Positions 31,770 to 41,655 of a stretch of 64,000 bases of DNA are shown piece after piece (position 1 is the first letter of the stretch; each line of letters starts with the position of its first letter). Source of the DNA: Sphingomonas sp. PAMC26645 (GTDB taxonomy: Bacteria; Pseudomonadota; Alphaproteobacteria; Sphingomonadales; Sphingomonadaceae); assembly GCF_004795835.1 (NCBI RefSeq), contig NZ_CP039249.1, positions 1,670,501 through 1,734,500 on the forward strand, read 5' to 3'. The notes under the pieces are model-generated. The model saw only the letters and a program-made list of their open reading frames with translations, was not told the DNA's origin and ran no database searches. Both the position numbers and the translations under genes were made by a program.

Positions 31770-33211
31770 AAGGCGCTCGCCAATAGTGCGGGGCGGGTGT
31801 TCGCAAGCTGAACGATCAGTTCGCCGAACAGCCCGTTGGCCCAGGCGAACCAGGACCGCGTGAACTTGGCGGGATCGTCCTTGTCGAACGCCTCGTGGAT
31901 GAAGCCGGTGTCGGCGTCGGTGTCGCGCAGCATCCGCAGGCACGCGCGGACAGTGGCATCGTCTGCGCCTGCGAGCGCACGGACGATTAGCGACATCGGC
32001 CAGATCTGGCCGAGCCCGACATGCGGTCCGCCGATCCCCTCGGCCTTGGCGCCCTTGAAGAAATACGGGTTCGCGTCGCTCCAGGCGGCCTGCGCGGTGC
32101 GGTGCCAGAGCGGATCGGTGGCGGGGACGCAGCCCATATAGGCGAGGGCGGAGAGCGACGGCACGTTGGCGTCGTCCATGAAGACCGCGTTGCCGAAGCC
32201 GTCGACTTCGAAAGCCCAGACTTCGCTGCCGTCGCGCAGGCGCATCCGGCCGTGCGCGACCAGTGCCGCCTCGACTTCGTTCGCCAGCGCCGTGGCATCG
32301 GCGGCGAGCGCGGTGTCGTGGCGCGCTTCGTTCGCGACGACCGCGAGTTCGCGCAGGGTGGTGACCGCGAACAGGTTGGACGGGATCAGATACGGGTAGA
32401 CGCAGGCATCGTCGGAGGGGCGGAAGCCGCACTGGATCAGGCCGTTGGGCTTGGCGGGATTGCCCCAGCCTTCGAGCGCCATCGTCTCGGTGTTGCGGTT
32501 CGAGGACCGCAGGAAGCTGTAGGGGCCGCGATCGTCCTTGCGCTGTTGCTCGCGGTAGGTGCGGATGCTCGCGCGGGCGGCCTCGGCCCAGGTCGCATCG
32601 AACGGCGTCGCGTCGCGCGTCGCCTGCCAATACCCGTAGGCGAGGCGCATCGGATAGCAGAGCGAGTCGATCTCCCATTTGCGCTCCGCGACGCCGGGTT
32701 TCATCTCGGTCTGGTCCTTCAGCGCCCAGCTGAGGTTGGTCTTCGCCGTCGGGCTTTCCATGAACGCGTTGGCGTAGGGGTCGATCAGGATCGAGCGCGA
32801 CTGGCGTGCGATCAGGCCGCGGAAGAGCGTGCGCAACGCGGGGTCTTCGCGGACGAGGTGGAGATAGGGGCGAAGCTGCGCGGAGCTGTCGCGGAGCCAC
32901 AGGCAGGGGATGTCGCCGGTGATGACGAACGCATCGGGCGCGCCGCCGGCGGTCGACATGCGGACGGTGGTGTCGAGCGTGTTCGGGTAGCAGTTGCCGA
33001 ACATCCAGCGCAGCTTCGGGTCGCCGATCCGGGCCGAGACGCGCGCGATCTCGCGTTCGACCGAGCGGCTGGTGAAGTTGCGGTCGGCGAGCGCGGGGCG
33101 CTTGCTCGGCAGCGAGGGGCGGGCGGCGAAGGCGGGCGTGCCGACCAGCGCGAGGCCCCCGGCTACGCCGCCGGCCATGACGGTGCGGCGGTCCATGTTG
33201 GTGGCGCTCAC
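31766..33211 (-). CDS. GH125 exo-alpha-1,6-mannosidase, Tat-exported
   Basis: GH125 enzymes release alpha-1,6-mannose from N-glycans, inverting. The 481-residue product begins at GTG 33211, which overlaps the GH3 stop (GTGA). Five residues in, [19 protein letters not shown] makes a Tat signal. The family core includes [40 protein letters not shown]-like segments and [20 protein letters not shown], and it ends with the [15 protein letters not shown] block. In Xanthomonas NixJ (GH125) acts after NixI (GH3). Here the order GH3-GH125-GH92-GH29 is identical, so this is probably the same step. Confidence 0.92.
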   Translation of the reverse strand: MSATNMDRRTVMAGGVAGGLALVGTPAFAARPSLPSKRPALADRNFTSRSVEREIARVSARIGDPKLRWMFGNCYPNTLDTTVRMSTAGGAPDAFVITGDIPCLWLRDSSAQLRPYLHLVREDPALRTLFRGLIARQSRSILIDPYANAFMESPTAKTNLSWALKDQTEMKPGVAERKWEIDSLCYPMRLAYGYWQATRDATPFDATWAEAARASIRTYREQQRKDDRGPYSFLRSSNRNTETMALEGWGNPAKPNGLIQCGFRPSDDACVYPYLIPSNLFAVTTLRELAVVANEARHDTALAADATALANEVEAALVAHGRMRLRDGSEVWAFEVDGFGNAVFMDDANVPSLSALAYMGCVPATDPLWHRTAQAAWSDANPYFFKGAKAEGIGGPHVGLGQIWPMSLIVRALAGADDATVRACLRMLRDTDADTGFIHEAFDKDDPAKFTRSWFAWANGLFGELIVQLANTRPALLASAL

Positions 33212-35742
33212 TTGGGCAGCTCCACCGTTGCGCCGGTAATCGTCAGGTCGCTCCACTGGCCCGCGCCGTCGCCGGGTTGGCCGCTGCCGATATAGAGGCG
33301 GTAGGCGCCGGGGACGATGGTTCGCGTCCCGTCGCGCGCGACGCTGCTCATCGATCGCGGATCGATCGTGATCGGCACGGTGCGCGATTGGCCGGGCTTC
33401 AGCGCGACGCGGCCGAAGCCGACGAGCTGGCGCTGGAGGACGGGCGTGGTCGGGCCGCCGACCTTTGCTGGCGGTGCTACGAGGTAGGCCTGGACGACTT
33501 CTTCACCGGCGCGGTTGCCGGCGTTCGACAGCTTGGCGGTGACGGTGAGCGGCTGTCCGGCGGCGACGCTGAGCACGGGCTTGGTCGCAGCATACGCGAA
33601 GTTGGTGTAGCTCAGGCCGTGGCCGAAGCCCCAGAGCGGCGTGCCGGTGAAGTAGCGGTAGGTGCGCTCCTTCATCGTGTAGTCGGTGAACGCGGGCAGG
33701 TCGCCGGTGGTCTTGTAGAAGGTGACCGGCAGGCGGCCCGACGGGTTGTTGAGCCCCGCCAGCGTCTCGGCGATCGCGGTGCCGCCGGCCTGGCCGGGAT
33801 ACCAGGCGGCGAGGATCGCGTCGGCCGATGCCGGATCGACCGCGACCGCGCTGCCGCTGGTGAGGACGAGGACGATGGGCTTGCCGGTCGCCTTCAGCGC
33901 TTCGAGAAGGCGGACCTGCGCTGGAGGCAGGCCGATGTCGGTACGGTCGCCGCCGACGAAGCCGGGGACGCTGACCGAGAGTGCTTCGCCTTCGAGATCG
34001 GGCGACAGGCCCATCACCGCGACCACGACATCGGCGTCATGAGCGGTGGCGACGGCTTGGTCGAGCAATGGCTGTGAGGGTGGGCTCCAGAGCAGGCGGA
34101 CGCCTTCGTCGTCGCTGCGGTGATCGAGTTCGAGGCGGAACGGGACGGGCTTGCCGTCGCTGGTCAACGTGACCTCGACGCGGCCCTTCTTGACCTCGCC
34201 CGCCGAGAGCTGGCGATCACCGATCCAGAGCCGGACCGCGTCGTGTGTCGAGCAATCCTTCCAGCAGGCGGGGACGTCGACGACCAGCGGATAGGTACCG
34301 GCGGCGGGGGGCGTGAAGGTCCCGGTCCAGCGGACGCCGAACGTCTTGGCGAGGCCGGGCGCGGGGCTCGCACGGTTGTGGTCGATGTCGATGTGGCGAT
34401 CGGTGCGCGTCAGGGTCGGCGCGCCGACGCCGGCCTGCGCGGCGAAATATTCGGTCTTCAGGCCGCCGGCGAAGACGGTCTCGGGAACGGGGACGGCTGC
34501 ACCGTCGGCGAGCGACGAACCTTGGGCGTACCGGACGTTGGCGGTGCCGAACTGCTTGCGGATGCCCTCCAGCGGGGTGACGGGCGCGACCGCGGTGCCG
34601 TGGTAATTGCCTTGCAGTACGCCGAGATCGTCGGCGTCCGCACCGATCACCGCGATCCGACTGCCGGGTTTCAACGGCAGGCGGTTCGCGTCGTTCTTCA
34701 GCAAGACGATCGATTTCCGTGCCGCGTCGAGTGCGAGCGCACGGTGGGCGAGGGTGTCGACCTGGTCGGTGCCGATGCTGCGCCACGGATTGGCCGCACC
34801 GAACACGGTGCCGAGCGCGCGGCGTGCTTCGAGCGCGCGGATCAGCGCGGTGTCGACTTCGGCTTCGGTGACGAGACCCTGGCGGACCGCGGCGGGGAGG
34901 GCGGCATAGGCACTACCGCAATTGAGGTCGGTGCCGCCTCGTATCGCAGCGGCTGCGGCGCCCGCGGCGTCGAGGCGGTAATGGTGGTAGAGGCTGATGT
35001 TCGACACCGCGTCGCAGTCCGACACGGTGAAGCCCTTGAACCCCCAGTCGCGCCGCAGCCGGTCGATCATCAACGCCGATGACGCGCAGGCGGGGACGCC
35101 GTGGATCGAGTTGTACGCGCACATCAGCGACTGCGCCTTGCCCTCGGTGACGGCGAGCCGGAACGCGGGGAAGTAAGTCGCCTCCAGGTCATACGGGCTG
35201 GGATCGACGTCGAAGCTGTCGCGCCCGGCTTCGGGGCCGCTGTGCACCGCGAAATGCTTGGGGGTGGCGATAACCTTAGGGTGGAGGGGGTCGGGGCCCT
35301 GCAACCCGCCGATGAACGCGACGCCGAGGCGGCCGGTCAGATACGGGTCCTCGCCATACGTCTCCTGCCCGCGGCCCCAGCGTGGATCGCGGAAGATGTT
35401 GATGTTGGGCGACCAGATCGTCAGCCCCTCGTAGATCTTGCGGTTCGCGCCGACGTCCTGCGCATTGAAGCGCGCGCGCGCCTCGGTCGCGACGACATCG
35501 CCGATCTTCGCGACTAGCGCGGTGTCCCAGGTCGCGGCCATGCCGATCGCCTGCGGAAAGACGGTGGCGTGGCCGTTGCGCGCGAGGCCGTGGAGACCCT
35601 CGTTCCACCAGTCGTACGCGGGCAGGCCGGCTTTCGGATCGGCGGGGACGGTGCTCTGCAACTGCGCCGCCTTTTGTTCGAGCGACATTTGCGCGACGGC
35701 GGTCGCCACCGGATCGGCGGATGCGAGCAGGAGCCAGATCAT
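33208..35742 (-). CDS. GH3 glycosidase with PA14 insert (candidate beta-xylosidase of N-glycans)
   Basis: The 844-residue product has a short signal ([18 protein letters not shown]). The GH3 barrel includes [20 protein letters not shown] and the nucleophile Asp242 in [15 protein letters not shown]. The second alpha/beta domain is interrupted by a PA14 domain (about residues 390-560, [20 protein letters not shown]), and a fibronectin-like C-terminal domain follows. GH3 covers beta-glucosidases, beta-xylosidases and hexosaminidases; the NHEALHGL-type motif here is [14 protein letters not shown]. Its place beside GH125 and GH92 parallels NixI of Xanthomonas, which removes the core beta-1,2-xylose of plant N-glycans. 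That assignment is inference. The ATG overlaps the GH2 stop. Confidence 0.85.
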   Translation of the reverse strand: MIWLLLASADPVATAVAQMSLEQKAAQLQSTVPADPKAGLPAYDWWNEGLHGLARNGHATVFPQAIGMAATWDTALVAKIGDVVATEARARFNAQDVGANRKIYEGLTIWSPNINIFRDPRWGRGQETYGEDPYLTGRLGVAFIGGLQGPDPLHPKVIATPKHFAVHSGPEAGRDSFDVDPSPYDLEATYFPAFRLAVTEGKAQSLMCAYNSIHGVPACASSALMIDRLRRDWGFKGFTVSDCDAVSNISLYHHYRLDAAGAAAAAIRGGTDLNCGSAYAALPAAVRQGLVTEAEVDTALIRALEARRALGTVFGAANPWRSIGTDQVDTLAHRALALDAARKSIVLLKNDANRLPLKPGSRIAVIGADADDLGVLQGNYHGTAVAPVTPLEGIRKQFGTANVRYAQGSSLADGAAVPVPETVFAGGLKTEYFAAQAGVGAPTLTRTDRHIDIDHNRASPAPGLAKTFGVRWTGTFTPPAAGTYPLVVDVPACWKDCSTHDAVRLWIGDRQLSAGEVKKGRVEVTLTSDGKPVPFRLELDHRSDDEGVRLLWSPPSQPLLDQAVATAHDADVVVAVMGLSPDLEGEALSVSVPGFVGGDRTDIGLPPAQVRLLEALKATGKPIVLVLTSGSAVAVDPASADAILAAWYPGQAGGTAIAETLAGLNNPSGRLPVTFYKTTGDLPAFTDYTMKERTYRYFTGTPLWGFGHGLSYTNFAYAATKPVLSVAAGQPLTVTAKLSNAGNRAGEEVVQAYLVAPPAKVGGPTTPVLQRQLVGFGRVALKPGQSRTVPITIDPRSMSSVARDGTRTIVPGAYRLYIGSGQPGDGAGQWSDLTITGATVELPK

Positions 35743-38324
35743 CGGGCGAGGGTCCTCAAGGTAAGCGCTTTTCGCAAGGTAGCGGCGGAGGCGTCGGAGA
35801 CGACATGGATGGTGACGCTCTCGCCCGGCAACAGGTCGAAGCCGTCGTCGGAGGGCTGGGCCGCGACCGCGCCGAAATCGAGCATCACTGCGCGGGCGAG
35901 GTTGGTCGCGGTGATCTTGACGTCGGTGCCGGTCCAGCGAACGCTGAGGCCGGGGTCGGGATACGCCATGTCCTTGGGCAGGGAGCGTTCGATGATCGCC
36001 CGGCTCGTGCCGCCGTTATCGAGCTGCAGATCGGCGACTGCGTAGCTGGCGGTGGGGGCCGCAGCCCCGAACAGCGCGTCGTCGGACAGCGTTGCGACCA
36101 GTCTCGACGAGAGCGGCTCGAGCATCAGCGCGGCGGTGGTGTCCTTCAACACCTTGCCGTCCATCGTCATCGTCCGGACCCGCCAGCGGGAGTCGACCAG
36201 CGTGGTCGCGTCGGAGATGAGCGAGATACCCGTCGCGCCGTCCTTGCGCTCGGCGACGATCGCTTGCGGCGCGAAGAACCGCCGGGCGGCGTAGTTGAGC
36301 AGCTTCCACCGGCCGGCATGATCGATGCTCGCCCAGCTGATCGAGGGCCAGACGTCGTTGAGCTGCCAGTAGAGCGAGCCCATCGTCACCGGGCGACAGG
36401 CGCGGTGATGCGAGGCGGCGATGCGGATCGCCTCGGCCTGGTTGACCTGCGTGAGGTAGACGAGATCGGCAAAATCGCGTGCGGGACGCAACCGATCCCG
36501 CAGGTACATCATCAGCCGCTCATTGCCTTCGCCGGCGAGGAACTTCTGGTGTGCCTTCATCACCGGGCTGTCCGCGGCGAGCGTGCCCTTGCCGGCGAAT
36601 TCGCGGATCGTCGACAGGTCCGGCATCGCCTGGAAGCCATATTCGGACATGAAGCGCGGGCAGCTGTCGAGATAGTTCTCGACCGGCTTGGAGCCCGACC
36701 AGACGTCCCAGAAGTGACGGTCGCCGTCCTTGTCGGTGTCGACCGGCCCCTCGTAATTGGTCGAGGGCGAGCCCGGCCAATAGGGCGTGCCGGGGGCGTT
36801 GCGCGTGACGGCTTCGCGCAGCACGCGGTCGAACAGCACGGCCATGCCGGCGCCGATGCGTTCCTGCTCGTCGGCACCGACCGCCTTCTTGAACGCCTTC
36901 CGGTCGGACCAGTTCTCCCAGCCCGACAGGACCTCGTTGCCACCGGCCCACAACACGACCGAAGGATGCGATCCTATCCGAGCGACCTGTTCCTCGGCCT
37001 CGATCCGAACGTTCTCGCGGAAGGCGGCGTCGGGCGGCGTGACGCTGCCGCCGAACATGAAGTCCTGCCACACCATCAGGCCCATCCGGTCGGCGATGTC
37101 GTAGAACGCGTCGTCCAGATAGGTCCCGCCGCCCCAGATACGGACCATGTTCATGTTGGCGTCGCGCGCGCCCTTCAGGATCGTCTCCATATAGGCGGGG
37201 GTGACGCGCGCCGGGAAACTGTCGAACGGGATGATGTTCGCGCCCTTGGCGAAGATCGGCGTGCCGTTGACCTTGAACCCGAAACTGCCGTCCTTGCGGA
37301 TCAGTTCGACCGTGCGCAGGCCGATCCGCTTGGTCACGCTATCCTCGGGCGTGGGCTCCGCGCCGCCCAGCGAGGCGGTGACGGTGTAGAGCGGCTGCGC
37401 GCCGTAGCCGACCGGCTGCCAGCGCTTGGGATCCGCGATCGCCAGCGGGATCGAGACCGCGTTGGTGCCCTTGACGAGCGTCACCGTCCGGTCGACCGAG
37501 ACCGTCTTGCCGTCCGGTCCGGTAACCGCGGCGCGGATCGTCGCGACGCCGGGCGTCTCGACGGCGATGTCGAGCTTTGCCGTCAGCCGCGCCTCGGTCG
37601 GCGTCAGCGCCTCCTGGTCGACCCGCAGCGTGTCGATCCGCGCGTCGTCCCAGATCTCCAGCCGCACCGGCCGCCAGATGCCGGTGTTGACGATGCGGGG
37701 ACCCCAGTCCCAGCCATAATTGTATTTGGGTTTGCGGATATAGGGCGAGGTCTGCTTGCCCTTGGGCTCATCGCCGAACGCGCTGTCATATTCGCCGGGC
37801 AGCGGGTTCTTCTCGGCGAGCACCATCGGCTGGAGGGTGCGGATCGGCGAGGCGATCGTCACCAGCACCTCGTTGCGTCCGACCTTCAGCACCGGCTGCG
37901 CATCCACGCGCCAGCGCCGGTGCGCGTTGTCGGTGGTCAGCAGGACCGTGCCGTTGACGCTGACCGTCGCGAACGTGTCTAGCCCGTCGAACACGAGGTC
38001 GAGGTGATTGCGCTGCATCATCGCCGGGGTGACGTCGAACACGCGACGGAACTGCCATTTGGTCAGCCCGGCCCACTGGATCGCCGCCTCGTTGGTACCC
38101 TTGAACGGATCGGGCACACGGTGCGCCGCGATCAGGTCCTGCTGCACCGATCCGGGGACGGCCGCCGGCAGCCACGTGGCCTCGCGCTTGTGCGCGGCAA
38201 TCGCGGCGGTGTCGGTCGGATCGATCCGCACCTGCCACGCGCCGTCGAGCGGCACGACGGTCTTGGGCGAGGCGAAGGCGGGCGCGGCGAGCGCGATCAG
38301 GGGAAGGACGAACCAGCGACGCAT
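35739..38324 (-). CDS. GH2 beta-mannosidase, exported
   Basis: Releases the beta-1,4-mannose that joins the N-glycan core to chitobiose. The 861 residues start with a Sec signal (MRRWFVLPLIALAAPAFAS). The jelly-roll N-domain carries PKYNYGWDWGPRIVNTGIW, the beta-mannosidase signature. The TIM barrel has acid/base Glu464 in LWAGGNEVLSGWE and the nucleophile in FMSEYGFQAMPD (about residue 557). The C-terminal domains are immunoglobulin-like. The start overlaps the GH20 stop (TGATG), and the stop overlaps the GH3 start, so the operon is tightly coupled. The order agrees with trimming from the outside inwards. Confidence 0.93.
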   Translation of the reverse strand: MRRWFVLPLIALAAPAFASPKTVVPLDGAWQVRIDPTDTAAIAAHKREATWLPAAVPGSVQQDLIAAHRVPDPFKGTNEAAIQWAGLTKWQFRRVFDVTPAMMQRNHLDLVFDGLDTFATVSVNGTVLLTTDNAHRRWRVDAQPVLKVGRNEVLVTIASPIRTLQPMVLAEKNPLPGEYDSAFGDEPKGKQTSPYIRKPKYNYGWDWGPRIVNTGIWRPVRLEIWDDARIDTLRVDQEALTPTEARLTAKLDIAVETPGVATIRAAVTGPDGKTVSVDRTVTLVKGTNAVSIPLAIADPKRWQPVGYGAQPLYTVTASLGGAEPTPEDSVTKRIGLRTVELIRKDGSFGFKVNGTPIFAKGANIIPFDSFPARVTPAYMETILKGARDANMNMVRIWGGGTYLDDAFYDIADRMGLMVWQDFMFGGSVTPPDAAFRENVRIEAEEQVARIGSHPSVVLWAGGNEVLSGWENWSDRKAFKKAVGADEQERIGAGMAVLFDRVLREAVTRNAPGTPYWPGSPSTNYEGPVDTDKDGDRHFWDVWSGSKPVENYLDSCPRFMSEYGFQAMPDLSTIREFAGKGTLAADSPVMKAHQKFLAGEGNERLMMYLRDRLRPARDFADLVYLTQVNQAEAIRIAASHHRACRPVTMGSLYWQLNDVWPSISWASIDHAGRWKLLNYAARRFFAPQAIVAERKDGATGISLISDATTLVDSRWRVRTMTMDGKVLKDTTAALMLEPLSSRLVATLSDDALFGAAAPTASYAVADLQLDNGGTSRAIIERSLPKDMAYPDPGLSVRWTGTDVKITATNLARAVMLDFGAVAAQPSDDGFDLLPGESVTIHVVSDASAATLRKALTLRTLAR

Positions 38325-40645
38325 CAGCGTGTCTCCGACAGGGTCATGCGCTCGACCGCGTAGAACGGGTCGGACGTGGGGGAGGTGAATTGCAGGCAGA
38401 TGTCGCGGTCTCCGGTGATCGTCGGCAAAATCCCCTTCACGCTGAAGCGGGTCGGCGCGGTCTTCGGATCGGGCAGCGGAAAGGTGCCGGCGATCACCGG
38501 TTTCGAGCCCGTCACGGTGCAGCCGACCAGCACCATCAGTTCGCCGTGCGGCGTCACGTTGTAATGCTGTCGAACCTTGGTGACGTCATGCGCGAGGCCC
38601 CAGTTGCGCGGCAGGCGGGCGATATCGATCGTGAACCCCTTGGCGACGTCCATCGGCGCGGCGGGGTAAGCGGTGCAGGTGTCGAAGATGTCGGCGTTGA
38701 ACACCGGCGCATTGACCTGTGCCTCTGACGTCAGCGGCAGGCGCAGGCCGAGCGACCCCTTGGGGCAAGCGATCATGTCGGACGCGGTGCGGGTCAGCAG
38801 CGCCTGGCGCCCGGTCTCGAACAGGCGGGGTTCGGCGACCGGCTGGCCGCTCGCATCGAACGCGGCGGCACGGATCGACACGCCGGGCTTGACCGAAATC
38901 GGTGCGGTGTAGGCGGGCGAGCGTGCGGTCGGGATCTTGCCGTCGAGCGTGTAGCGGATCGTGCCGTAAGGCGCCTGCGTGGCGAGCACGACTTTCGTGC
39001 GATTGGTGCGGAGCGCATCGCCGCGCGTGCCGTCGAGCGTGTAGCCGACCGCGAACGCACTATCCGCGACCTCCAGCCCCGATTTGCGCCAGCGCCGGAT
39101 CTGCGGCTGGACCCGGTCGAGGAAGCCGGCGAAGTCGCGCTTGTCCTTGCCCGACCACGTGATCTCCGCGAGTGCTGCGGCGCGCGGGAAGATCAGGTGC
39201 TGCATCTGGTACGGGGTGACGATGTACTCGCTCCACAGATTGGCCTGCGCGCCGAGCACGTGCTGCGCCTTGTCCGCCGAGATGCCCGCTGGCATCGGCT
39301 CGTAGTTATAGACGGTTGCGAGCGACTGGATTGCGAGGCGGCCGGGTGGTTCGTCGCGGCGATCGCTTTGCAAATTGTCGAAATACAGCGTCGGAGCGGG
39401 CGACAGCACGACGTCGTGGTTCTGGTTGGCGGCATCGACCGCGCCCTTTTCACCACGCCACGACATCACCGAAGCGGATGCGGGTAGGCCGCCTTCGAGA
39501 ATCTCGTCCCAGCCGATCAGGCGGCGCTTCTTGCTGGCCAGATAGGTGCCGAACTGGTCGATCATCCAGCTTTGCAGGCCGTTCTCGTCCTTGATGCCGA
39601 GCTTCGCCATCTGCGCCTGCACCTCTGGGCTGCGTTCCCACTGGTCCTTGACCGCCTCGTCGCCGCCGAGATGGATATAGGTGCCGGGGAATACCGCCAT
39701 CAGTTCGTCGAGCACCGTCTTGACGAAGGCGATGCCCTTGGGGCCGGGGTTGAAGAGGTACGGGTTGACGCCCCACGCGTTGCTGACCTGCGGCGTATCG
39801 CCGATCACGCCGAGCTCGGGATAGGCCGCGACGAGTGCCTGTGCATGGCCGGGCAGGTCGATCTCGGGGACGATCACGATGCCGCGCTCGGTGGCGTAGG
39901 CGACGAGCTTGCGCAGTTCGTCCTGCGTGTAGAAACCGCCGACGCGCGTGCCGGGGGCTTCGCCGGTCGACGGGCTGGTACGGATGCTGCCGATCTCGGT
40001 CAGCTTGGGATAGGCCTTCACCTCGAACCGCCAGCCCTGGTCGTCCGACAGATGGAGGTGGAGCGTGTTGAGCTTCACCGACGCCATCTGGTCGACGATC
40101 GCGTAGATCGAGGGCAGCGACTGGAAATGCCGTGCGGTGTCGACCATCAGCCCACGCCAGCCGAAGCGGGGGGCGTCGTCGATCGTCACCGCCGGGATGC
40201 GCACGGGCTGGCCGAACGCGCGATCGGGGCTGATGAGCTGGGCGAGCGTCATCGCTCCGTAGAGAAGCCCGGCGTCGCCCGATGCGGCGATCTTGGCCCC
40301 CGAAGCATCGACGACCAGCCGGTAGGCTTCGGCGCCCTTGATCGCGGCATCGCGGACGAAGCGGATATTGCCGTTAGGCGACGTCTGGAGAGCGAGCCCG
40401 CGCTCCGTCTTCACATGCGCGATGAGCAGGCGCGCGGCGGCTGTGGCACCCGCGTCGGATGGATCAGCTGCGATCGTCGCACCGTTGGCGATCGTGAAGC
40501 TGCCGGCGGTGCGAGTGATTGCCGAAGGTTGCGGTACCAGTGGCAGGCGGTCCTGCGCCTGGGCCGGGATCGCGCAGAAGGCGGCGGGAAGCAGCGCCGT
40601 TGCCGTCAGCCAGCGCCCGGCATTTCGGTTCGCGGTTGCACGCAT
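38324..40645 (-). CDS. GH20 beta-N-acetylhexosaminidase, exported
   Basis: Releases terminal beta-GlcNAc (or GalNAc), retaining, through substrate-assisted catalysis. Start ATG 40645 gives a good signal peptide (MRATANRNAGRWLTATALLP, cleavage at AQAQ), with AGGGAG upstream. The 773-residue product has the GH20b domain, then the barrel (RFGWRGLMVDTARHF, LNTLHLHLSDDQGWRFEVK, VPEIDLPGHAQALVAAYP) with the catalytic pair Asp329-Glu330 in IHLGGDEAVKDQW. A chitobiase C-terminal-like domain (YGTIRYTLDGKIPTARSPAY) and an extra beta-rich domain follow. It leads the six-gene operon. Likely role: clipping antennary GlcNAc and core GlcNAc residues. Confidence 0.93.
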   Translation of the reverse strand: MRATANRNAGRWLTATALLPAAFCAIPAQAQDRLPLVPQPSAITRTAGSFTIANGATIAADPSDAGATAAARLLIAHVKTERGLALQTSPNGNIRFVRDAAIKGAEAYRLVVDASGAKIAASGDAGLLYGAMTLAQLISPDRAFGQPVRIPAVTIDDAPRFGWRGLMVDTARHFQSLPSIYAIVDQMASVKLNTLHLHLSDDQGWRFEVKAYPKLTEIGSIRTSPSTGEAPGTRVGGFYTQDELRKLVAYATERGIVIVPEIDLPGHAQALVAAYPELGVIGDTPQVSNAWGVNPYLFNPGPKGIAFVKTVLDELMAVFPGTYIHLGGDEAVKDQWERSPEVQAQMAKLGIKDENGLQSWMIDQFGTYLASKKRRLIGWDEILEGGLPASASVMSWRGEKGAVDAANQNHDVVLSPAPTLYFDNLQSDRRDEPPGRLAIQSLATVYNYEPMPAGISADKAQHVLGAQANLWSEYIVTPYQMQHLIFPRAAALAEITWSGKDKRDFAGFLDRVQPQIRRWRKSGLEVADSAFAVGYTLDGTRGDALRTNRTKVVLATQAPYGTIRYTLDGKIPTARSPAYTAPISVKPGVSIRAAAFDASGQPVAEPRLFETGRQALLTRTASDMIACPKGSLGLRLPLTSEAQVNAPVFNADIFDTCTAYPAAPMDVAKGFTIDIARLPRNWGLAHDVTKVRQHYNVTPHGELMVLVGCTVTGSKPVIAGTFPLPDPKTAPTRFSVKGILPTITGDRDICLQFTSPTSDPFYAVERMTLSETR

Positions 40646-40896
40646 GTCGACTGCTCCCTGTATCGGCTCCTGACGGCCGCTGGTCGAGGAATGTAACCAA
40701 TATAAGTCCAGACACAACCCCGTCATTTGACAGCAAGCTTGTCCTGCTCTGACAAGGGATCGGGCGTGGGGCGGTCAGGGGACATACCAATATGGCCCAT
40801 GGATTTAGTCTGGTTGCCGACCACGCGGTCCTTGGCTACGCTACCATAAGGGACGCGGCAAGGCTCGCTTTGAGCTGCCGGTCGGAGGGGGAATAC
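40646..40896. promoter_or_regulatory. Divergent promoter region of the glycosidase operon and GntR gene, with candidate operators
   Basis: The 251-bp gap between the divergent GH20 operon and the gntR gene contains the repeated octamer ACCAATAT (within 40693-40706 and 40783-40795) and the palindrome TGGTTGCCGACCA at 40811-40823. GntR/HutC regulators such as DasR, NagQ and NagR bind TGGTCTAGACCA-like sites, so these are candidates for autoregulation and control of the operon. The evidence is motif resemblance only. An extra GTG/ATG frame running through part of this gap (40792-40896) lacks a ribosome site. Confidence 0.4.
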
Positions 40897-41634
40897 ATGG
40901 CGTTTTCCGATGACATCGGACGCTTTCGCAAGGGAAATCCATCGCCGCTCTACCTCCAGTTGCAGGAACTGATCCGCAACGCGATCGGCGAGAAGCTGTT
41001 GGTACAAGGCAATGCGATCCCGGCCGAGCGCGATCTCGCGATCGAGTACGACGTATCGCGGATCACCGTGCGCAAAGCGATCGGCGGACTGGTCGAGGAG
41101 GGGCTGCTCACGCGCAGGCGCGGCGCGGGGACGTTCGTCGCCGGGCGCGTCGAGAAAAGCTTCTCGAAGCTGTCGTCGTTCAGCGAAGACATGGCGGCAC
41201 GCGGGCGCACGTCGAGCAGCAGTTGGATCTCGCGCTCGGCGGGGCAGGTGAACCCGGAGGAGGCGATGGCGCTGGGGTTGTCGCCGGGCGCGGCAGTGTT
41301 CCGCTTCAACCGCATCCGCTATGCCGACGAAGAGGCGATGGCGCTCGAATTCTCGACGATCGCGGGATATTGCCTGCCGTCGGTCGAGGTGGTTGATGAC
41401 TCGCTCTACACCGCGCTCGAGAACGCCGGGAGCCGCCCGGTACGCGCGCTGCAACGCCTGCGTGCGGTGCCGTTCGGGGGCGAGCATGCGCGGATGCTGG
41501 GCGTCGACGCGGGCCATGCCGGTCTGCTGATCGAGCGCCGCGGCTTCCTGCGCGATGGCCGGGCCGCGGAGTTCACTCGCTCTTATTACCGCGGCGATGC
41601 GTACGACTTCGTCGCCGAACTCGCCGATATCTGA
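40897..41634 (+). CDS. GntR-family (HutC subfamily) transcriptional regulator
   Basis: The 245-residue product begins at ATG 40897 after a strong CGGAGGGGG ribosome site. The winged helix-turn-helix reads GNPSPLYLQLQELIRNAIGE to AIEYDVSRITVRKAIGGLVE, with TRRRGAGTFVAGR in the wing. The C-terminal UTRA ligand domain (YLPSVEV-like segments, FAFNRIRYADEEAMALEFST, SRRGFLRDGRAAEFTRSYYR) binds a sugar phosphate in HutC-type regulators. GlcNAc-6-P or glucosamine-6-P would be the natural effector here, as for NagQ and NagR; that is inferred from the neighbours. It is divergent from the glycosidase operon and is followed by a beta-galactosidase gene 21 bp downstream. Confidence 0.92.
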   Translation: MAFSDDIGRFRKGNPSPLYLQLQELIRNAIGEKLLVQGNAIPAERDLAIEYDVSRITVRKAIGGLVEEGLLTRRRGAGTFVAGRVEKSFSKLSSFSEDMAARGRTSSSSWISRSAGQVNPEEAMALGLSPGAAVFRFNRIRYADEEAMALEFSTIAGYCLPSVEVVDDSLYTALENAGSRPVRALQRLRAVPFGGEHARMLGVDAGHAGLLIERRGFLRDGRAAEFTRSYYRGDAYDFVAELADI

Positions 41635-41655
41635 CCTCCACTACCGAGAGTACCG